A stretch of 64,000 nucleotides of DNA from NCBI RefSeq assembly GCF_018320785.1, contig NC_054878.1:48318061-48382060 (forward strand), in the 5' to 3' direction. This stretch comes from Cheilinus undulatus (lineage: Eukaryota; Chordata; Actinopteri; Labriformes; Labridae). Under the pieces are notes generated by a model. The model was given only the letters and a program-made list of their open reading frames with translations. It made no database searches and was not told where the DNA came from. Within the stretch, counting starts at the first letter, position 1. Each line of letters starts with the position of its first letter. Made by a program: the position numbers and the translations under genes. Of this stretch, positions 22,401 through 31,816 are shown piece after piece.

Positions 22401-25400
22401 TTGCTTAATGTTGTTGATGAGGGTGAGGAAATCCTCCTTGAGTTTCTCAGACTGTTGCAGCCTGAGGTCGTTGGTGCCAGCGTGAATTACAACAGTGGAG
22501 AGAGATGGGTGATGACGTAGCAGCCGGTGGGCGGAGTTGTTTATGTCACTGACGAGAGCACCTGGATAGCACGATGTGGTGCACCTGCTGATGCGCACGT
22601 GCCTGACCATGGAGGATCCAACAACAAGTACAGATGAAGGGCAGGAATTGTTGTCCACCAAAGCTGCCCGCTGGGATGTTTTCCGGTTTGTAGAAGCAGG
22701 AAGAGATGGTCCACAGTGAGGCTCGGGCCGCGTACGGGGGTTAGCCGCAGCGGAGATGTCGGCGCCGAATCGTCTCCTAGAGCGGTTGGCAGCCTGGCCG
22801 TGCGCGAGCTGCGGAGGGGAGGCTGGTGCCGGGAACTGGATACGCTGACCCAGCGGTGGAAACTCCTGCTCATCTCGGATGTCTATCTTGGGCTCCAGGG
22901 CTCGAAACTTGTTCTCCAGGTGGAGAGGCTCCAGTGCCGGGCAGGGAGGTGTGCGTTTGCTCCGCAGCTTACCTCCTTTTACCAGCGACCATGGCTCAGG
23001 TGTTGAGCAGGTCTGGGATTCGGGCTTTGCACCGAGGCTCAGCCAGATGTCTTCCCTTGCCGCACACGGGTCGTTAGATGGAGCCGATAGACCCGTTCCA
23101 GGGTAGCGTGGTGTCGCAGTCTGGTGGTGCTATGGAGGACAGCCTGGAGAGCGAGATGTGTTTAGCCTGGGCAGTAGCGATCGTGGTGAGACAGAGGAAT
23201 TGGTCGTCTTTCATTCTCAATTCCTGACGAAGGCGGCAGATGTCTTCGGTGATCTCTGAATATGCAGGGAGGCAATCTTTACACACACCCATAGTTCAAG
23301 TCACAGCCCGACAACACCTTCAGCGAGTGTATATATCCAACCAGTCCCTTTAGTGGAAATCCACGACTGGATGGAAATAAAGATCGAGGCTGTCGGATGT
23401 GTCCAAAGTTTCTGTGCACAGAATCAAGTTCCGGAGTAGAATTATAGTTGAAAGCTGCTAACTAGCCTAGCCGCCGGGGCTAAAAACAGACCCCTGTAGG
23501 CTAGTAGCAGCCGGGAGTTGGGGCTGGTTTACAAACTTTGTAAGTCCATAGTCTGGTGCGGCAAGCGTTCAGGACAAGATATGGTAGAGGTAAACCATGG
23601 GATATTAACTCATAAAAGCATCAGATTATCCCACAGAAAGCGATTAAAAATGAGTGTTTACTCTGTGACCACCGGAACCGGAAGTATGAATGGGCCTGAT
23701 AATTCTGAAAACCTGTCGGGCCAGGCCGGGCTGGGGCTCCACCCCCTCGCGCCAGGGCCGGATTTGGGCCCAGATAATAGGCCCATGCAGGGCACTAATA
23801 ATTGCCACCTGTAACTTGTTTTCTGGTCACATTTTTCACCACCACTTTTCTCCCAGTGTTTGCTGCTTTTTGACCATTTTTGCCCCCTTTGATGTATTTT
23901 AATTGGCACCTTTCACCACTTAGATTTGGCTCTTTGGTTAAGCAGGGTTGAGTGACACTGCTCTAGAGTTAGAGAAAACTCGGACTAACATGGGGTCAGA
24001 GAGAAACAGCTGACAACAATCCATTTATTCTGTCACATTTCCCATAAGGTTTTAATGAAATGCACCAAAACTTTGATATTAACTCCATCCATCCTCGCCT
24101 GTCGTTCTCTCCTTGAAATGCTAAAGAGTGAGAAAGTCCTCCTTGGTTGTAGAATCCTGGAAAGTCATTCCAACAAATACTGCATGCTGGGTTGTGTCCA
24201 CTATATCCAGGTTTCTGAAATCCTGAAGAACGGTCTCTGCAGTCATGGCCATGGCTTCTCTAAATAAATCCCCATCCTTAAAAGGCTTCTTGGTCTTAGC
24301 TAACAGGTGGCTAATACGGAGAGAAGTCACATTAATATGCTTGTGTCTGTGATTTTCAGGTTTTTGGGAATCACGAGTTTGACAACGGCGTGGAGGGACT
24401 CATGAAGCCGTTCATGGAGGAGATCAGGTGTCCTGTTCTCAGCGCGAACATCAAAACAGATCAAACTCTGGACCCCACATTTGGAAACTCATACCTGCCT
24501 TTTAAGATCCTCACAGTGGGCGGGGAGAAAGTGGGCGTGGTCGGGTACACGTCACGGGAAACTCCAGCTCTGTCCAGACCTGGTGAGTGGTCTAAACACA
24601 ATAAACATCCTCTGTTTTTAGTTGTATTTATATGGCCTTAAGCCTTGTTAAAACTCTTCTGTCAAGTCACCAAATGCCATGAATAAAGGCTTTTTTGGTG
24701 CATTTAAAGGAAAACATGTCAAGTAAAAGCTTGTAGAAAAAGGCTGATTATGTGCACATCCTGCAGGTCATAATAGTGTAGGTCATCATAATGTCCCGAA
24801 AAACCTGCCAACCAACCTAGAACGATTCTTCACAGACTGTTACACTCAAGCAGAGCCGCTCTCAGCTGTCCGTGTCAATTTTAGGACCTCACCTGAAGTT
24901 TGAGGACGAGGTTCCTGCCCTGCAGCTGCAGGTGGACAAACTTCAGACGCTGGGAGTGAATAAGATCATCGCTCTGGGTCACTCAGGGTTCACCATGGAT
25001 CAGGAGATCGCCAAGAAGGTCAGAGGGGTCGATGTGGTCATCGGAGGACATACCAACACTTTCCTCTACTCAGGTGACTATGCTTTTCTTATCTAAGGCT
25101 ATTCTAAAAGTGGTGTACCATGTCTGAACCAGCTCTCTGTTTCCCTGACTAAACTATCTGCAAGAAACTGTTTGGACATGGTTTCAGCTTCTCTGTAGCT
25201 CTCTTTGTGTTCCATTTTCACTTAGCTGTGTTTTTTTTCTCATGGGTTGCAGGAAACTTTGACACTGGTGGGTGGCCTTGACATAAATCTACTACGTACA
25301 CGGCTGTGGCCTCCATAAATAAGCATACAGAGTTTTATAGAAACAGCAGTGCAGAGTCACTGAGCAGGCAGACGAAGTGAGTGGGTGGTTAAGACCTCAG

Positions 25401-28400
25401 GTCACAAACAGTAGAGGAAAATACCAATGGTTCTCTGTTTTTAAGGTCGGCAGTTTGTCAGTCAGTAAATCAGGACAGCTAACCGTCCTAGTCTTGGCAC
25501 AGAGAGAGAGAGTAAGTTGTTAAAGCTGACAGTGGTGAGTCAAGATCTCAAGAATAGAAAAGTGGCCAAAACCACTCAAAATAAGGGGGCAATCCAACCA
25601 GCTAAATGTTCGCATTTTCACTACTCAATTTAGGAATAAATGGTGTGGGATTTGGCCTATGTATGCTGACATTTACTGCCTATGTATGCTGACATTTACT
25701 GCCTATGTATGCTGACATTTACTGCCTATGTATGCTGACATTTACTGCCTATGTATGCTGACATTTACTGCCTATGTATGCTGACATTTACTGCCTATGT
25801 ATGCTGACATTTACTGCCTATGTATGCTGACATTTACTGCCTATGTAGGTTGATATTTACTGCCTATGCAGGCTGATATTTACAGCCTATGTGGGCCAAT
25901 ATTTACAGCCTATGTAGGCCAATATTTACAGATTATGTGGGGCGATATTTACAGCCTATGTAGAGTGATATTTACTGCCTTTGTAGGCCAATATTTACAG
26001 ACTATGTAGACAGATATTTACAGCCCTTGTAGGCTGATATTCAAAGCCTATGTAGGCCTATATTTACAGCCTATGCAGGCTGATATTTATGGCCTATTTG
26101 GGCTGATATGTACAGCCTATGTAGGTTGATATTTACTGCCAATGTAGGCAGATATTTACAGCCCAGCTCCTGTGATTAAAAAGCAAAAAAATACATAAAA
26201 GAATTTAATTTAAATGTTTTCCAAACAAATTTATTTGAACTACTACTAAAACATAAATATCAACATTATCCAATATATGGGCTTGAAATCCCTGTCTATA
26301 CTGTCTTTAATGAACCTCTCGCCACTGGAGGCCGCTGTAGCTTCAGTTAATGGCCGCAGCCTTCCTCTCCGACCTTTCACTGGATGTAAACAAAGAGAAG
26401 CTTGGCGGTGGCTAAGCTGTTAGCGTATAGTAGGAAGACCACAGTATGACAGTTTTCCAAAGTAGTAAATGGAAATAAAGTGGTATGTGGGCTGTTGAGG
26501 GTTAAGCTCACGTTTGACTTCTCACCTGAAGTGAAAAGAGGCCAAATATCAAAGCACAAAATTAATCTGTAAAGAGGAACGAAGAAGGGCGGTGCTAGCT
26601 TTTAATGCTAGCCATGCTGTAGAGAGTATTATCAGGCTAACATCACACCCACTCTTCTTTGTGTTCTCTCATCTTTAGACTAGGTTTGACTATTCTAAAT
26701 ATAGATTTACGTTTAATCTACTAGGTAATTTTATCGCTAAGAACATCCCAACTAATACTAGCTCAGTTACACACAGACTGTCTCGTGTTAGACTGCGGTG
26801 CATTCATGATCTCCCACAAACTGCAGGATGGGTTTGGATCAGTCACTTGGATCGGTGCCTTCAGTCAGATATCTGATCTATTAATTACGTCCATATCAGA
26901 CTTGATACCAGTATTGGATTGGATCGGTCCCATCCCTAATTTTGGTTCTTTTTAGTCCAAAGAAACTTGATTTGATCGACAGAAATTCCTAAAATCCACT
27001 CTGATTTTCAGGACAGGCTCCTTCCTCTGAAGTCCCCGCTGGCCCTTATCCTTTCATGGTGAAATCAGATGATGGGCGCCATGTTCCCGTCGTGCAGGCC
27101 TACGCCTTTGGGAAGTACCTGGGATATCTCAAAGTGACCTTTGACGGTGTTGGAAATGTAGTGAAGTCCACAGGAAACCCCATACTACTGGACAGCAGCA
27201 TCCAGCAAGGTAAAGACGACAAAGAAGCCCCCGTAGATCTGTAGGTCTTTGACAGGGCTTTGTTCCCTGTGGGACCTGAATCTGTTTTCATATTTGATAT
27301 AAAATGATGCTTCATTGTTCAAAGAAATGGGGTTTTCTCTCAATACTTACTGTCCATTCATTATCTTTTCCAGATCCAGAATTTCTCATGGACGTCAAAG
27401 AGTGGAAGAAGAATCTGGCGAACTACTCGTCCCAGGAAGTGGGAAAGACCCTGGTGTTCCTGAACGGGACCACTGAAGAGTGTCGATTTAGAGAGTGCAA
27501 CCTGGGAAACCTGATCTGTGATGCCATGGTGAGAGTTTAACGGCTGAACTTTAGCATTAGGGTTCAAATGCTTGACCCCTTTGGATGTTAGAAAAAGGTT
27601 TAAAAAAAATTTATCTTTGTTCAGATTGCAAGCAATTTTCAAATAAGTCTTCTAACATTTATGTAACGATATATCATCTTGCGTTTTACCAAAATTACAC
27701 CAATGAATGACTAAAATAATAATATCTGGCTAAGACAATGGGTTGTCCAGATTCCATGTCTGTCACCAGCTGGTTCCATCTCACAAAACTTCAATGTGAT
27801 ATGCTTGGTCAAAGTCAGAGAATGACTGACCAATCAGAGAAGACAGAGGTGTTAGCTAAAGGTGCGGTTTAGTTGAAGTGACTGCAAATCTGTAAACAAT
27901 GGTGGCTGGTGAAGAGATAAGCATGGATGCAGCTATAGCAGCAGAACTGAACTATATTTCTTTATCAAAAGATGAGCAAAGAACTACACTGGCTCCACTG
28001 ACAGTGAACAATGAAAATGGCTGCTTAGCAAGCCTTTGGCAGGGCATATGACGGCTACCTAAAATGTCTGGTTGCTCTGATTGACCCGTGATGAATGTGA
28101 CAGATGGAACATTTGTCCAGACTTCCTCCAGCCATTCCCAAATACTGTCTCTAGTCTGTTGCTCTGATAGATGTGGAAAGTCTGGTTCATCAGGTTCTGA
28201 AGAATTTTCTTCCCGTCTCCATTCCAGCTCGACAACAACATCAGATCCCCGGACAGCGTCCAGTGGAACCACGTCAGCGCCTGCATCTTAAACGGAGGAG
28301 GCATCCGCACATCCATAGACGAACAAACGAGAAATGGTGCGTCAGTCGTTTCTGAGTTTAAACCAGAAAGTACACTGTATTGCCAAAAGTATTCACTCAC

Positions 28401-31400
28401 CCATCCAAATAATGTAAATCAGGTGTTCCGGTCACTTCCATGGCCACAAATGTATGAAATCATCACCTAGGCATGCAGACTGTTTCTACAAACATCTGTG
28501 AAAGAATGGCTCGCTCTCAGGAGCTCAGTGAATTCCAGCGTGGTACTGTGATAGGATGCCACCTGTGCGACAAGTCCAGCTGTGAAATTTCCTGGCTCCT
28601 AAATATTCCACAGTCAACTGTCAGTGGTATTATAACAAAGTGGAAGCCATTGGGAACGACAGCAACTCAGCCACCAAGTGGTAGGCCACGTAAAATGACG
28701 GAGCGGGATCAGTGGATGCTGAGCAACATAGTGCACAGAAGTCGCCAACTTTCTGCAGAGTCAATGGCCACAGAGCTCCAAACTTCATGTGGCCTTCAGA
28801 TTAGCTGAAGAACAGTGGTAGAGAGCTTCATGAATGGGTTTCCATGGTAACAGCTGCATCCAAGCCATACGTCACCAAGTGCAATGCAAAGCGTGGGATG
28901 CAGTGGTGTAAGGCACGCCGCCACTGGACTCTAGAGCAGTGGAGACGCCTTCTCTGGAGTGACCAATCACACTTCTCCATCTGGAAATCTGATGGTCCAG
29001 TCTGGGTTTGGTGGTTTCCAGGAGAATGGTACTTGTCTGACTGCATTGTGCCAAGTGTAAAGTTTGGTGGAGGGGGGATTATGGTGTGGGCTTGTTTTTC
29101 AGGAGCAGGGCTTGGCCCCTTAGTTCCAGTGAAAGAAACTCTGAATGCTTCAGCATACCAAGAGATTCTGGACAATTCCATGCTCCCAGCTTTGTGGGAA
29201 CAGTTTGGGGATGGCCCCTTACTGTTCCAACATGACTGTGCACCAGTGCAGAAAGCAAGGTCCATAAAGACATGGAGGAGAGAGTTTGGTGTGGATCAAC
29301 TTGACTGGTCTGCACAGAGTCCTGACCTCAACCCCATAGAACACCTTTGGGATGAATTAGAGCGGAGACTGAGAGCCAGGCCTTCTTGTCCAACATCAGT
29401 GTGTGACCTCACAAACGCGCTTCTGGAAGAATGGTGAAAAATTCCCATAAACACACTCCTAAACCTTGGAAAGCCTTCCCAGAAGAGTTGAAGCTGTTAT
29501 AGCTGCAAAGGGAGGACCGACGTCATATTAAACCCTATGGATTAAGAATGGGATGTCACTGAAGTTCATATGCAAATCAAGGCAGGTGAGCAAATACTTT
29601 TGGCAATATAGAGTATCTTCCATCCTGAGATGATCCTGGTTGTAGGAATGAGCAATGAGCCATTAAATAATAAGCTGTTAAATGCTGATGTAAGAATATT
29701 ATAAGGAGCAGATGAAGCAGTGTTGATGTCTGTAGGCTCGATCACCATGGAGGACCTGATCTCCGTCCTACCTTTCGGGGGAACCTACGACCTGGTGCAG
29801 CTGAAGGGCTCGACCCTGAGGAAAGCCTTCGAACACTCAGTGAGACGATATGGCCAAAGCACCGGAGAGTTCCTCCAAGTCTCTGGTATCTTTTTACATC
29901 CTTTACCTCAGTGGTTCTCAACGTTGGGGTGGGGACCCCCATTGAGGTCGCGAGACACTGAGAGGGGGGTCGCAAGATGCCCTATAAGAACTAAGAATAT
30001 TTCTTAAATTACAGTTTTTTTCCCATTTCAGACCATTTCCAACACTTTTGTCTGCCGCTTTTTACCACTTCTAAATCAAGTATTGCCACTTTACATCTAT
30101 TGTTGCTTATGTTGACACATTATTGTCTCTTTTAACCACTTTCTACCATCTTTAACGCCCATTTCAACCACATTTCACTATCTGATATGCTCATTTTTGT
30201 CAGTTTAACCCATTTCTGCCCATTTTTCTGTCTTAGTTAACCCTTTTGCCAGTTTATATCAATTTTTATCCCATTTCTGCAAATTTTCCTCCAATTTTTG
30301 CCAATTTAAAGTCATTTCAGCCACTTTGAAATTCCTCTTATCACTAGATGGTAGATGGCTATCTACCATCTTCCATCTACCTACCATCTATCTAAATATG
30401 CCTGTTTTTGCCACTTTAAACAATTTTTGCCACTTTTTGCTTATTTTTTTGCCAATTTTTCAAATATTTGCCACTTGTAACCAATTTCTGCTACTTTTAA
30501 AATACAATTTTGTCACCTTTTTCAACATTTTTACCATTATTAACCTATTTTAGCCATTTTTTAACCATTTTATTTCTGTTTAAACAAAAAGAGATTTGAA
30601 CCCATTTTTAAGAAGGCTATCTACCACACAAATGAATAAAAGTATACTTGCTTCTTCGGTAAGAGTGGTTATTTTTCAGGTTAAAGCTCTCCCCTTTATC
30701 CCCCCTGATGGGCGGCCTTGTCTGCACAAGATTCTAGATTGTGCATGGATGTGTTCAACCACCTTCAGGTACAGTGGGGGTCCCCAGTGTCTTGCACCTT
30801 TATTTTGGGGGTCCTGGGCTTAAAAGGTTGAGAACCCCTGCTTTTACTTATAGAGAGTAGTTGGTTCATGTTTAGAGACAAATCTGAGCAAACATACACA
30901 AGCTTGCTTGTACCAGGAGGGGTTGGTCTTCAGTAATGTCGTTTCTGTGATCAACAGGATTTCATGTCGAGTTCGACCTCTCCAAACCTCCAGGGAATCG
31001 CGTTAAGAGCCTCTACATCCTTTGCACAAAATGCCGGGTTCCTAAATACGAACCTGTGGAGGACGAGACGGTCTATAAAATCGTGCTGCCGTCCTACCTG
31101 ATGAAGGGTGGAGATGGATTCTCCATGATCAGAAACGAGACGCTCAAACACAACAGCGGTGAGGTCTTTGTTCTTTGTTCTTTGGTGTGTTTCTCAGTGA
31201 CTTTAACTTTTAATGATGTTTCCTTTTGCTTTTTTAGGGGATTTGGACATTACCGTCGTGTCCCGCTACATTGAGCTACGAAAGAAGGTTTATCCGTGTG
31301 TTGAAGGACGCATCAAGATCTACAACTCAGGTTTTGGACTACGAGGACAATCCGCTCCACTGGTTTTACTGGTTTCACTTGGACTTTTGTGGACACTGTT

Positions 31401-31413
31401 TGGTAATCTATGA
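7111..31413 (+). CDS. nt5e: 5'-nucleotidase ecto (CD73), complete, nine exons
   Basis: Known role: a GPI-anchored cell-surface enzyme that hydrolyses extracellular AMP to adenosine and phosphate. Seen: nine exons (7111-7461, 24360-24582, 24885-25073, 27012-27209, 27374-27528, 28228-28336, 29736-29885, 30958-31158, 31238-31413) join in frame to 1752 nt, 583 residues plus stop; the human protein is 574. Residues 1-29 form a signal peptide. Metallophosphatase motifs follow: HTNDVH (D39, H41), DAGDQFQG (D89), GNHEFD (N121, H122), GHSGF (H224) and GGHTNTF (H247). The C-terminal nucleotide-binding domain has NGGGIR (N394, R399), LPFGGTYDL and GGDGFSMI, then a hydrophobic GPI-type tail. All nine introns-exon junctions have GT and AG and phases agree. 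The start is the first ATG giving a signal peptide, in CpG-rich DNA. It converges on snx14. No inactivating change was seen. Confidence 0.97.
7462..7840 (+). other. nt5e: nt5e intron 1, 5' part
   Basis: Ordinary intronic sequence, nothing recognised. Confidence 0.6.
7841..9302 (-). repeat. Degenerate A-rich minisatellite block, probably hAT-derived
   Basis: Read on the - strand this is T-rich 'CACTTTTTGCCCATTT'-like text as in the hAT copies. The stretch near 7895-7955 resembles, inverted, the right-hand part of the hAT copy at 45011-46088 ('CTTTATCTCCCCTTACAG'). No clean termini were found. The many long open frames here come only from low complexity and are not genes. Confidence 0.75.
9303..9785. 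other. Unidentified insertion in the minisatellite block
   Basis: Unique, balanced-composition sequence, starting near GGCAGGACTGGTGTGG and ending near AGAGAGCATGACAC, interrupts the A-rich repeats, which resume at about 9786. It looks like an insertion, but no terminal repeats or coding domain were recognised. Confidence 0.4.
9841..10311 (+). other. nt5e: nt5e intron 1, nothing recognised
   Basis: Unique-looking intronic sequence. Confidence 0.5.
10312..11200. mobile_element. Non-autonomous DNA transposon with TGTAAAA ends
   Basis: The left end TGTAAAACAGAGAAATAACC and the inverted right end TGTAAAATACCAAATAATAG align as terminal inverted repeats, followed in both by GCCGGG and later 'AAATAAACGCC' text. 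The interior is CpG-rich and non-coding. A fragment of the same element is at 47455-47545. The superfamily is not clear. Confidence 0.6.
11216..11295 (-). mobile_element. Terminus of a family B hAT leading into the 31-bp satellite
   Basis: Starts CAGTGTTACTAAACCCTG, then CAACCAAAGAGCCAAACTGTT and CTTTGCAAGGGCCACAATCT, which is the inverted right end of the family B hAT. The opposite terminus was not found past 16640. Confidence 0.8.
11296..16640. repeat. Large 31-bp satellite/minisatellite array in nt5e intron 1
   Basis: About 5.3 kb of head-to-tail 31-bp units, roughly 170 by length. A unit reads GACATTAAAGTGGCAAAAA followed by TGAGTCAAAAGA. Variants recur: TGGGTCA or TGGCTCA for TGAGTCA, GTGAC for GAGAC, and a TTAAAAAGGAAAAAATGAG form. 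A multi-unit block around 14010-14230 recurs at 15467-15690 with an offset of 1457 bp, exactly 47 units, showing higher-order duplication. The array begins at a family B hAT terminus (11216) and its unit matches the internal minisatellite of that family, so it probably grew from it. No open frame. Confidence 0.97.
16641..17996 (+). other. nt5e: nt5e intron 1, nothing recognised
   Basis: Unique-looking sequence between the satellite and the nested transposons. Open frames at 17164-17499 on both strands overlap each other and resemble no family. Confidence 0.5.
19077..19256 (+). pseudogene. hAT transposase C-terminal (dimerisation) fragment
   Basis: A 59-residue frame ending in TAA contains [16 protein letters not shown] and [16 protein letters not shown], the signature of the hAT dimerisation domain (S-x-x-E-x-x-F-S, then P-E-x-V-x-x-x-x-F-L). 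The rest of the transposase, including its catalytic core, is missing, so this is a deletion derivative. Confidence 0.88.
19610..21915 (-). pseudogene. LINE ORF2 (endonuclease and reverse transcriptase), frameshifted
   Basis: Endonuclease motifs in 21915-21076: [28 protein letters not shown] and GLSDHCPIV. The start of the RT (KTTGQDKI, about 21090) is followed by a frameshift near 21010. The RT core at 20564-20058 has [13 protein letters not shown] and the YADD catalytic box. A further frame at 20083-19610 is the usual C-terminal tail, with a TWNALQ motif. At least two frame breaks, near 21010 and between 20888 and 20565. Confidence 0.9.
22092..23292 (-). pseudogene. LINE ORF1 with SGNH/GDSL-type esterase domain, broken
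   Basis: The frame 22661-22092 contains [10 protein letters not shown] (nucleophile serine block), [10 protein letters not shown] and [10 protein letters not shown] (the D-x-x-H pair), the canonical order of an SGNH hydrolase as found in ORF1 of CR1/L2-like LINEs. The upstream frame 23292-23074 has a cysteine pair (CKDC) and a heptad-like segment [15 protein letters not shown]. The frame between them is interrupted. Confidence 0.85.
23969..24359 (+). other. nt5e: nt5e intron 1, 3' part
   Basis: Nothing recognised besides the TTTTCAG acceptor of exon 2. Confidence 0.6.
24360..24582 (+). CDS. nt5e: nt5e coding exon 2
   Basis: Starts after TTTTCAG and opens with [14 protein letters not shown], the catalytic Asn-His motif; it also contains CPVLSANIK and [12 protein letters not shown]. 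It ends in phase 1 at GTGAGT. It follows the 16.9 kb intron that carries the satellite array and the nested transposons. Confidence 0.96.
24583..24884 (+). other. nt5e: nt5e intron 2
   Basis: 302-bp intron with no inserted repeat; GTGAGT donor, TTTTAG acceptor. Confidence 0.85.
24885..25073 (+). CDS. nt5e: nt5e coding exon 3
   Basis: Starts after TTTTAG and encodes [12 protein letters not shown] and [13 protein letters not shown], which hold the last two histidine metal ligands (H224 and H247). Both ends are phase 1. Confidence 0.96.
25655..26163. repeat. 23-bp VNTR in nt5e intron 3
   Basis: About eight near-perfect head-to-tail copies of a 23-bp unit (GCCTATGTATGCTGACATTT plus ACT) run to about 25845, then about 14 increasingly diverged copies follow. 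The sharp contrast between homogeneous and degenerate halves suggests recent expansion at one edge. Confidence 0.97.
26164..27011 (+). other. nt5e: nt5e intron 3, 3' part
   Basis: AT-rich intron, nothing recognised. The 5' part of this intron (25074-25654) is likewise featureless. Confidence 0.55.
27012..27209 (+). CDS. nt5e: nt5e coding exon 4
   Basis: Starts after TTTTCAG. It encodes [34 protein letters not shown] and [12 protein letters not shown]: the end of the metallophosphatase domain and the linker region. Phase 1 at both ends; donor GTAAAG. Confidence 0.95.
27374..27528 (+). CDS. nt5e: nt5e coding exon 5
   Basis: Starts after TTTTCCAG and encodes [16 protein letters not shown], then [16 protein letters not shown] at the start of the C-terminal nucleotide-binding domain. 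The cysteines and the arginine of CRFREC match the family. Ends in phase 0 at GTGAGA. Confidence 0.95.
27529..28227 (+). other. nt5e: nt5e intron 5
   Basis: No repeat or gene recognised. Open frames at 27952-28400 overlap exon 6 antisense and are shadows. Confidence 0.55.
28228..28336 (+). CDS. nt5e: nt5e coding exon 6
   Basis: Starts after CATTCCAG and encodes [17 protein letters not shown], the core of the substrate-binding site. Compared with human it has one extra residue after the IDE motif. A Tc1 element begins only 36 bp past its donor (GTGCGT). Confidence 0.93.
28373..29613 (+). mobile_element. Tc1/mariner element in nt5e intron 6
   Basis: Inverted ends CACTGTATTGCCAAAAGTAT and (from the right) CTCTATATTGCCAAAAGTAT with TA at 28371-28372 and 29614-29615, the standard Tc1 target. 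1241 bp, close to full length for this group. It carries a transposase broken by one stop and one frameshift. Confidence 0.93.
28507..29437 (+). pseudogene. Tc1 transposase, one stop and one frameshift
   Basis: First frame (to the TGA at 28806-28808): [16 protein letters not shown] and [14 protein letters not shown] form the paired-type DNA-binding domain, and [11 protein letters not shown] is the GRPR-type hook. Second frame (28844-29437): [23 protein letters not shown] and [15 protein letters not shown] supply the D, D and E catalytic positions. The two frames are offset by a small indel near 28808-28844. Confidence 0.92.
29736..29885 (+). CDS. nt5e: nt5e coding exon 7
   Basis: Starts after TCTGTAG and encodes [18 protein letters not shown] and [15 protein letters not shown], which include one of the two aromatic residues that stack on the nucleotide base. 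Donor GTATCT. A hAT element starts 24 bp downstream of the exon. Confidence 0.95.
29909..30840 (+). mobile_element. Satellite-bearing hAT (family A) in nt5e intron 7
   Basis: Starts CAGTGGTTCTCAACGTTGGG, ends AAAAGGTTGAGAACCCCTG; flanks CTTTACCT and CTTTTACT match at 6 of 8. The interior is T-rich 'TTTTGCCACTTT' minisatellite. The insertion lies only 23 bp after exon 7. Confidence 0.87.
30958..31158 (+). CDS. nt5e: nt5e coding exon 8
   Basis: Starts after CAACAG and encodes [30 protein letters not shown] and [13 protein letters not shown]. The phenylalanine of GDGF corresponds to the second base-stacking residue of the family. Donor GTGAGG. Confidence 0.95.
31238..31413 (+). CDS. nt5e: nt5e coding exon 9, with GPI-anchor signal and stop
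   Basis: Starts after TTTTTTAG. It encodes [18 protein letters not shown] and [11 protein letters not shown], then a spacer and a hydrophobic end ([12 protein letters not shown]), which fits a GPI-attachment signal cleaved near the NSG serine. TGA stop at 31411-31413. An ATTAAA at 31689-31694 is a possible poly(A) signal, but weak. Confidence 0.94.
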
Positions 31414-31756
31414 GGCTAACTGAAGCCCAGGATTTCAGTGTTTTTAACTGAGCCACATGTGAACTTGAAAAGTTGAATGTCAGAAATCGGACTGACTTTA
31501 CTCATAGTTTTTCTAGTATTGACCCTTTGTCAAGCTCCGCCCTCTTTGGTTACTGATAGTAGGTTAGAATCCAAAGACTTTTCATATTTTACCTTTGGCT
31601 CAGGAACCAGTATGAAAAATACTCCCAGGTAATGCTATAGATATGCTGAGTCACTATTTCAGACTCCCAAAAGACAGCTTTTAACCGTATTAAAGAAATT
31701 AAATTAAGGTCACAATTTCACAATAATGTACTGAAAGGTCTTGGCCTTGGCAGAAG
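31414..31756 (+). other. nt5e: nt5e 3' UTR and flank
   Basis: Non-coding. ATTAAA at 31689-31694 is the only plausible poly(A) hexamer before the transposon cluster. Confidence 0.45.
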
Positions 31757-31816
31757 TACAGAGCTGTGAAAAAGTATTCACCCCTTCCTGATTTTTCCTC
31801 ATGGAATCATCTAACG

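Larger units (their letters stand above)
19500..23680 (-). mobile_element. LINE of the CR1/L2 group, inner layer, degraded
   Basis: On the - strand, from 5' to 3': an ORF1 region (23292-22092) with a coiled-coil-like start and an SGNH esterase domain, then ORF2 (21915-19610) with an APE-type endonuclease, reverse transcriptase and C-terminal region. The 5' and 3' limits are estimated from where hAT sequence resumes. Frameshifts and stops show it is inactive. Confidence 0.85.
18912..23797 (+). mobile_element. hAT element with remnant transposase, middle layer
   Basis: Ends are TAGAGCCCTGCACTGG and, inverted from the right, TAGTGCCCTGCATGGG, flanked by an exact 8-bp duplication ATAATTGC (18904-18911, 23798-23805). 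It carries a transposase C-terminal fragment at 19077-19256 and was itself invaded by a LINE (about 19500-23680). Confidence 0.92.
18005..23960 (+). mobile_element. Family B hAT, outer layer of a three-level nest
   Basis: Starts CAGAGATACTCAACGTGTGG and ends GGGTTGAGTGACACTG, with an exact 8-bp duplication CTCTAGAG at 17997-18004 and 23961-23968. Its own sequence is 18005-18903 and 23806-23960, mostly T-rich minisatellite; the rest is a later hAT plus LINE. Confidence 0.92.

Noticed and set aside
24121..24330. Open frame just upstream of nt5e exon 2, and frames at 27952-28400
   Set aside because: Intronic or antisense to exons, with no domain and no splice support.
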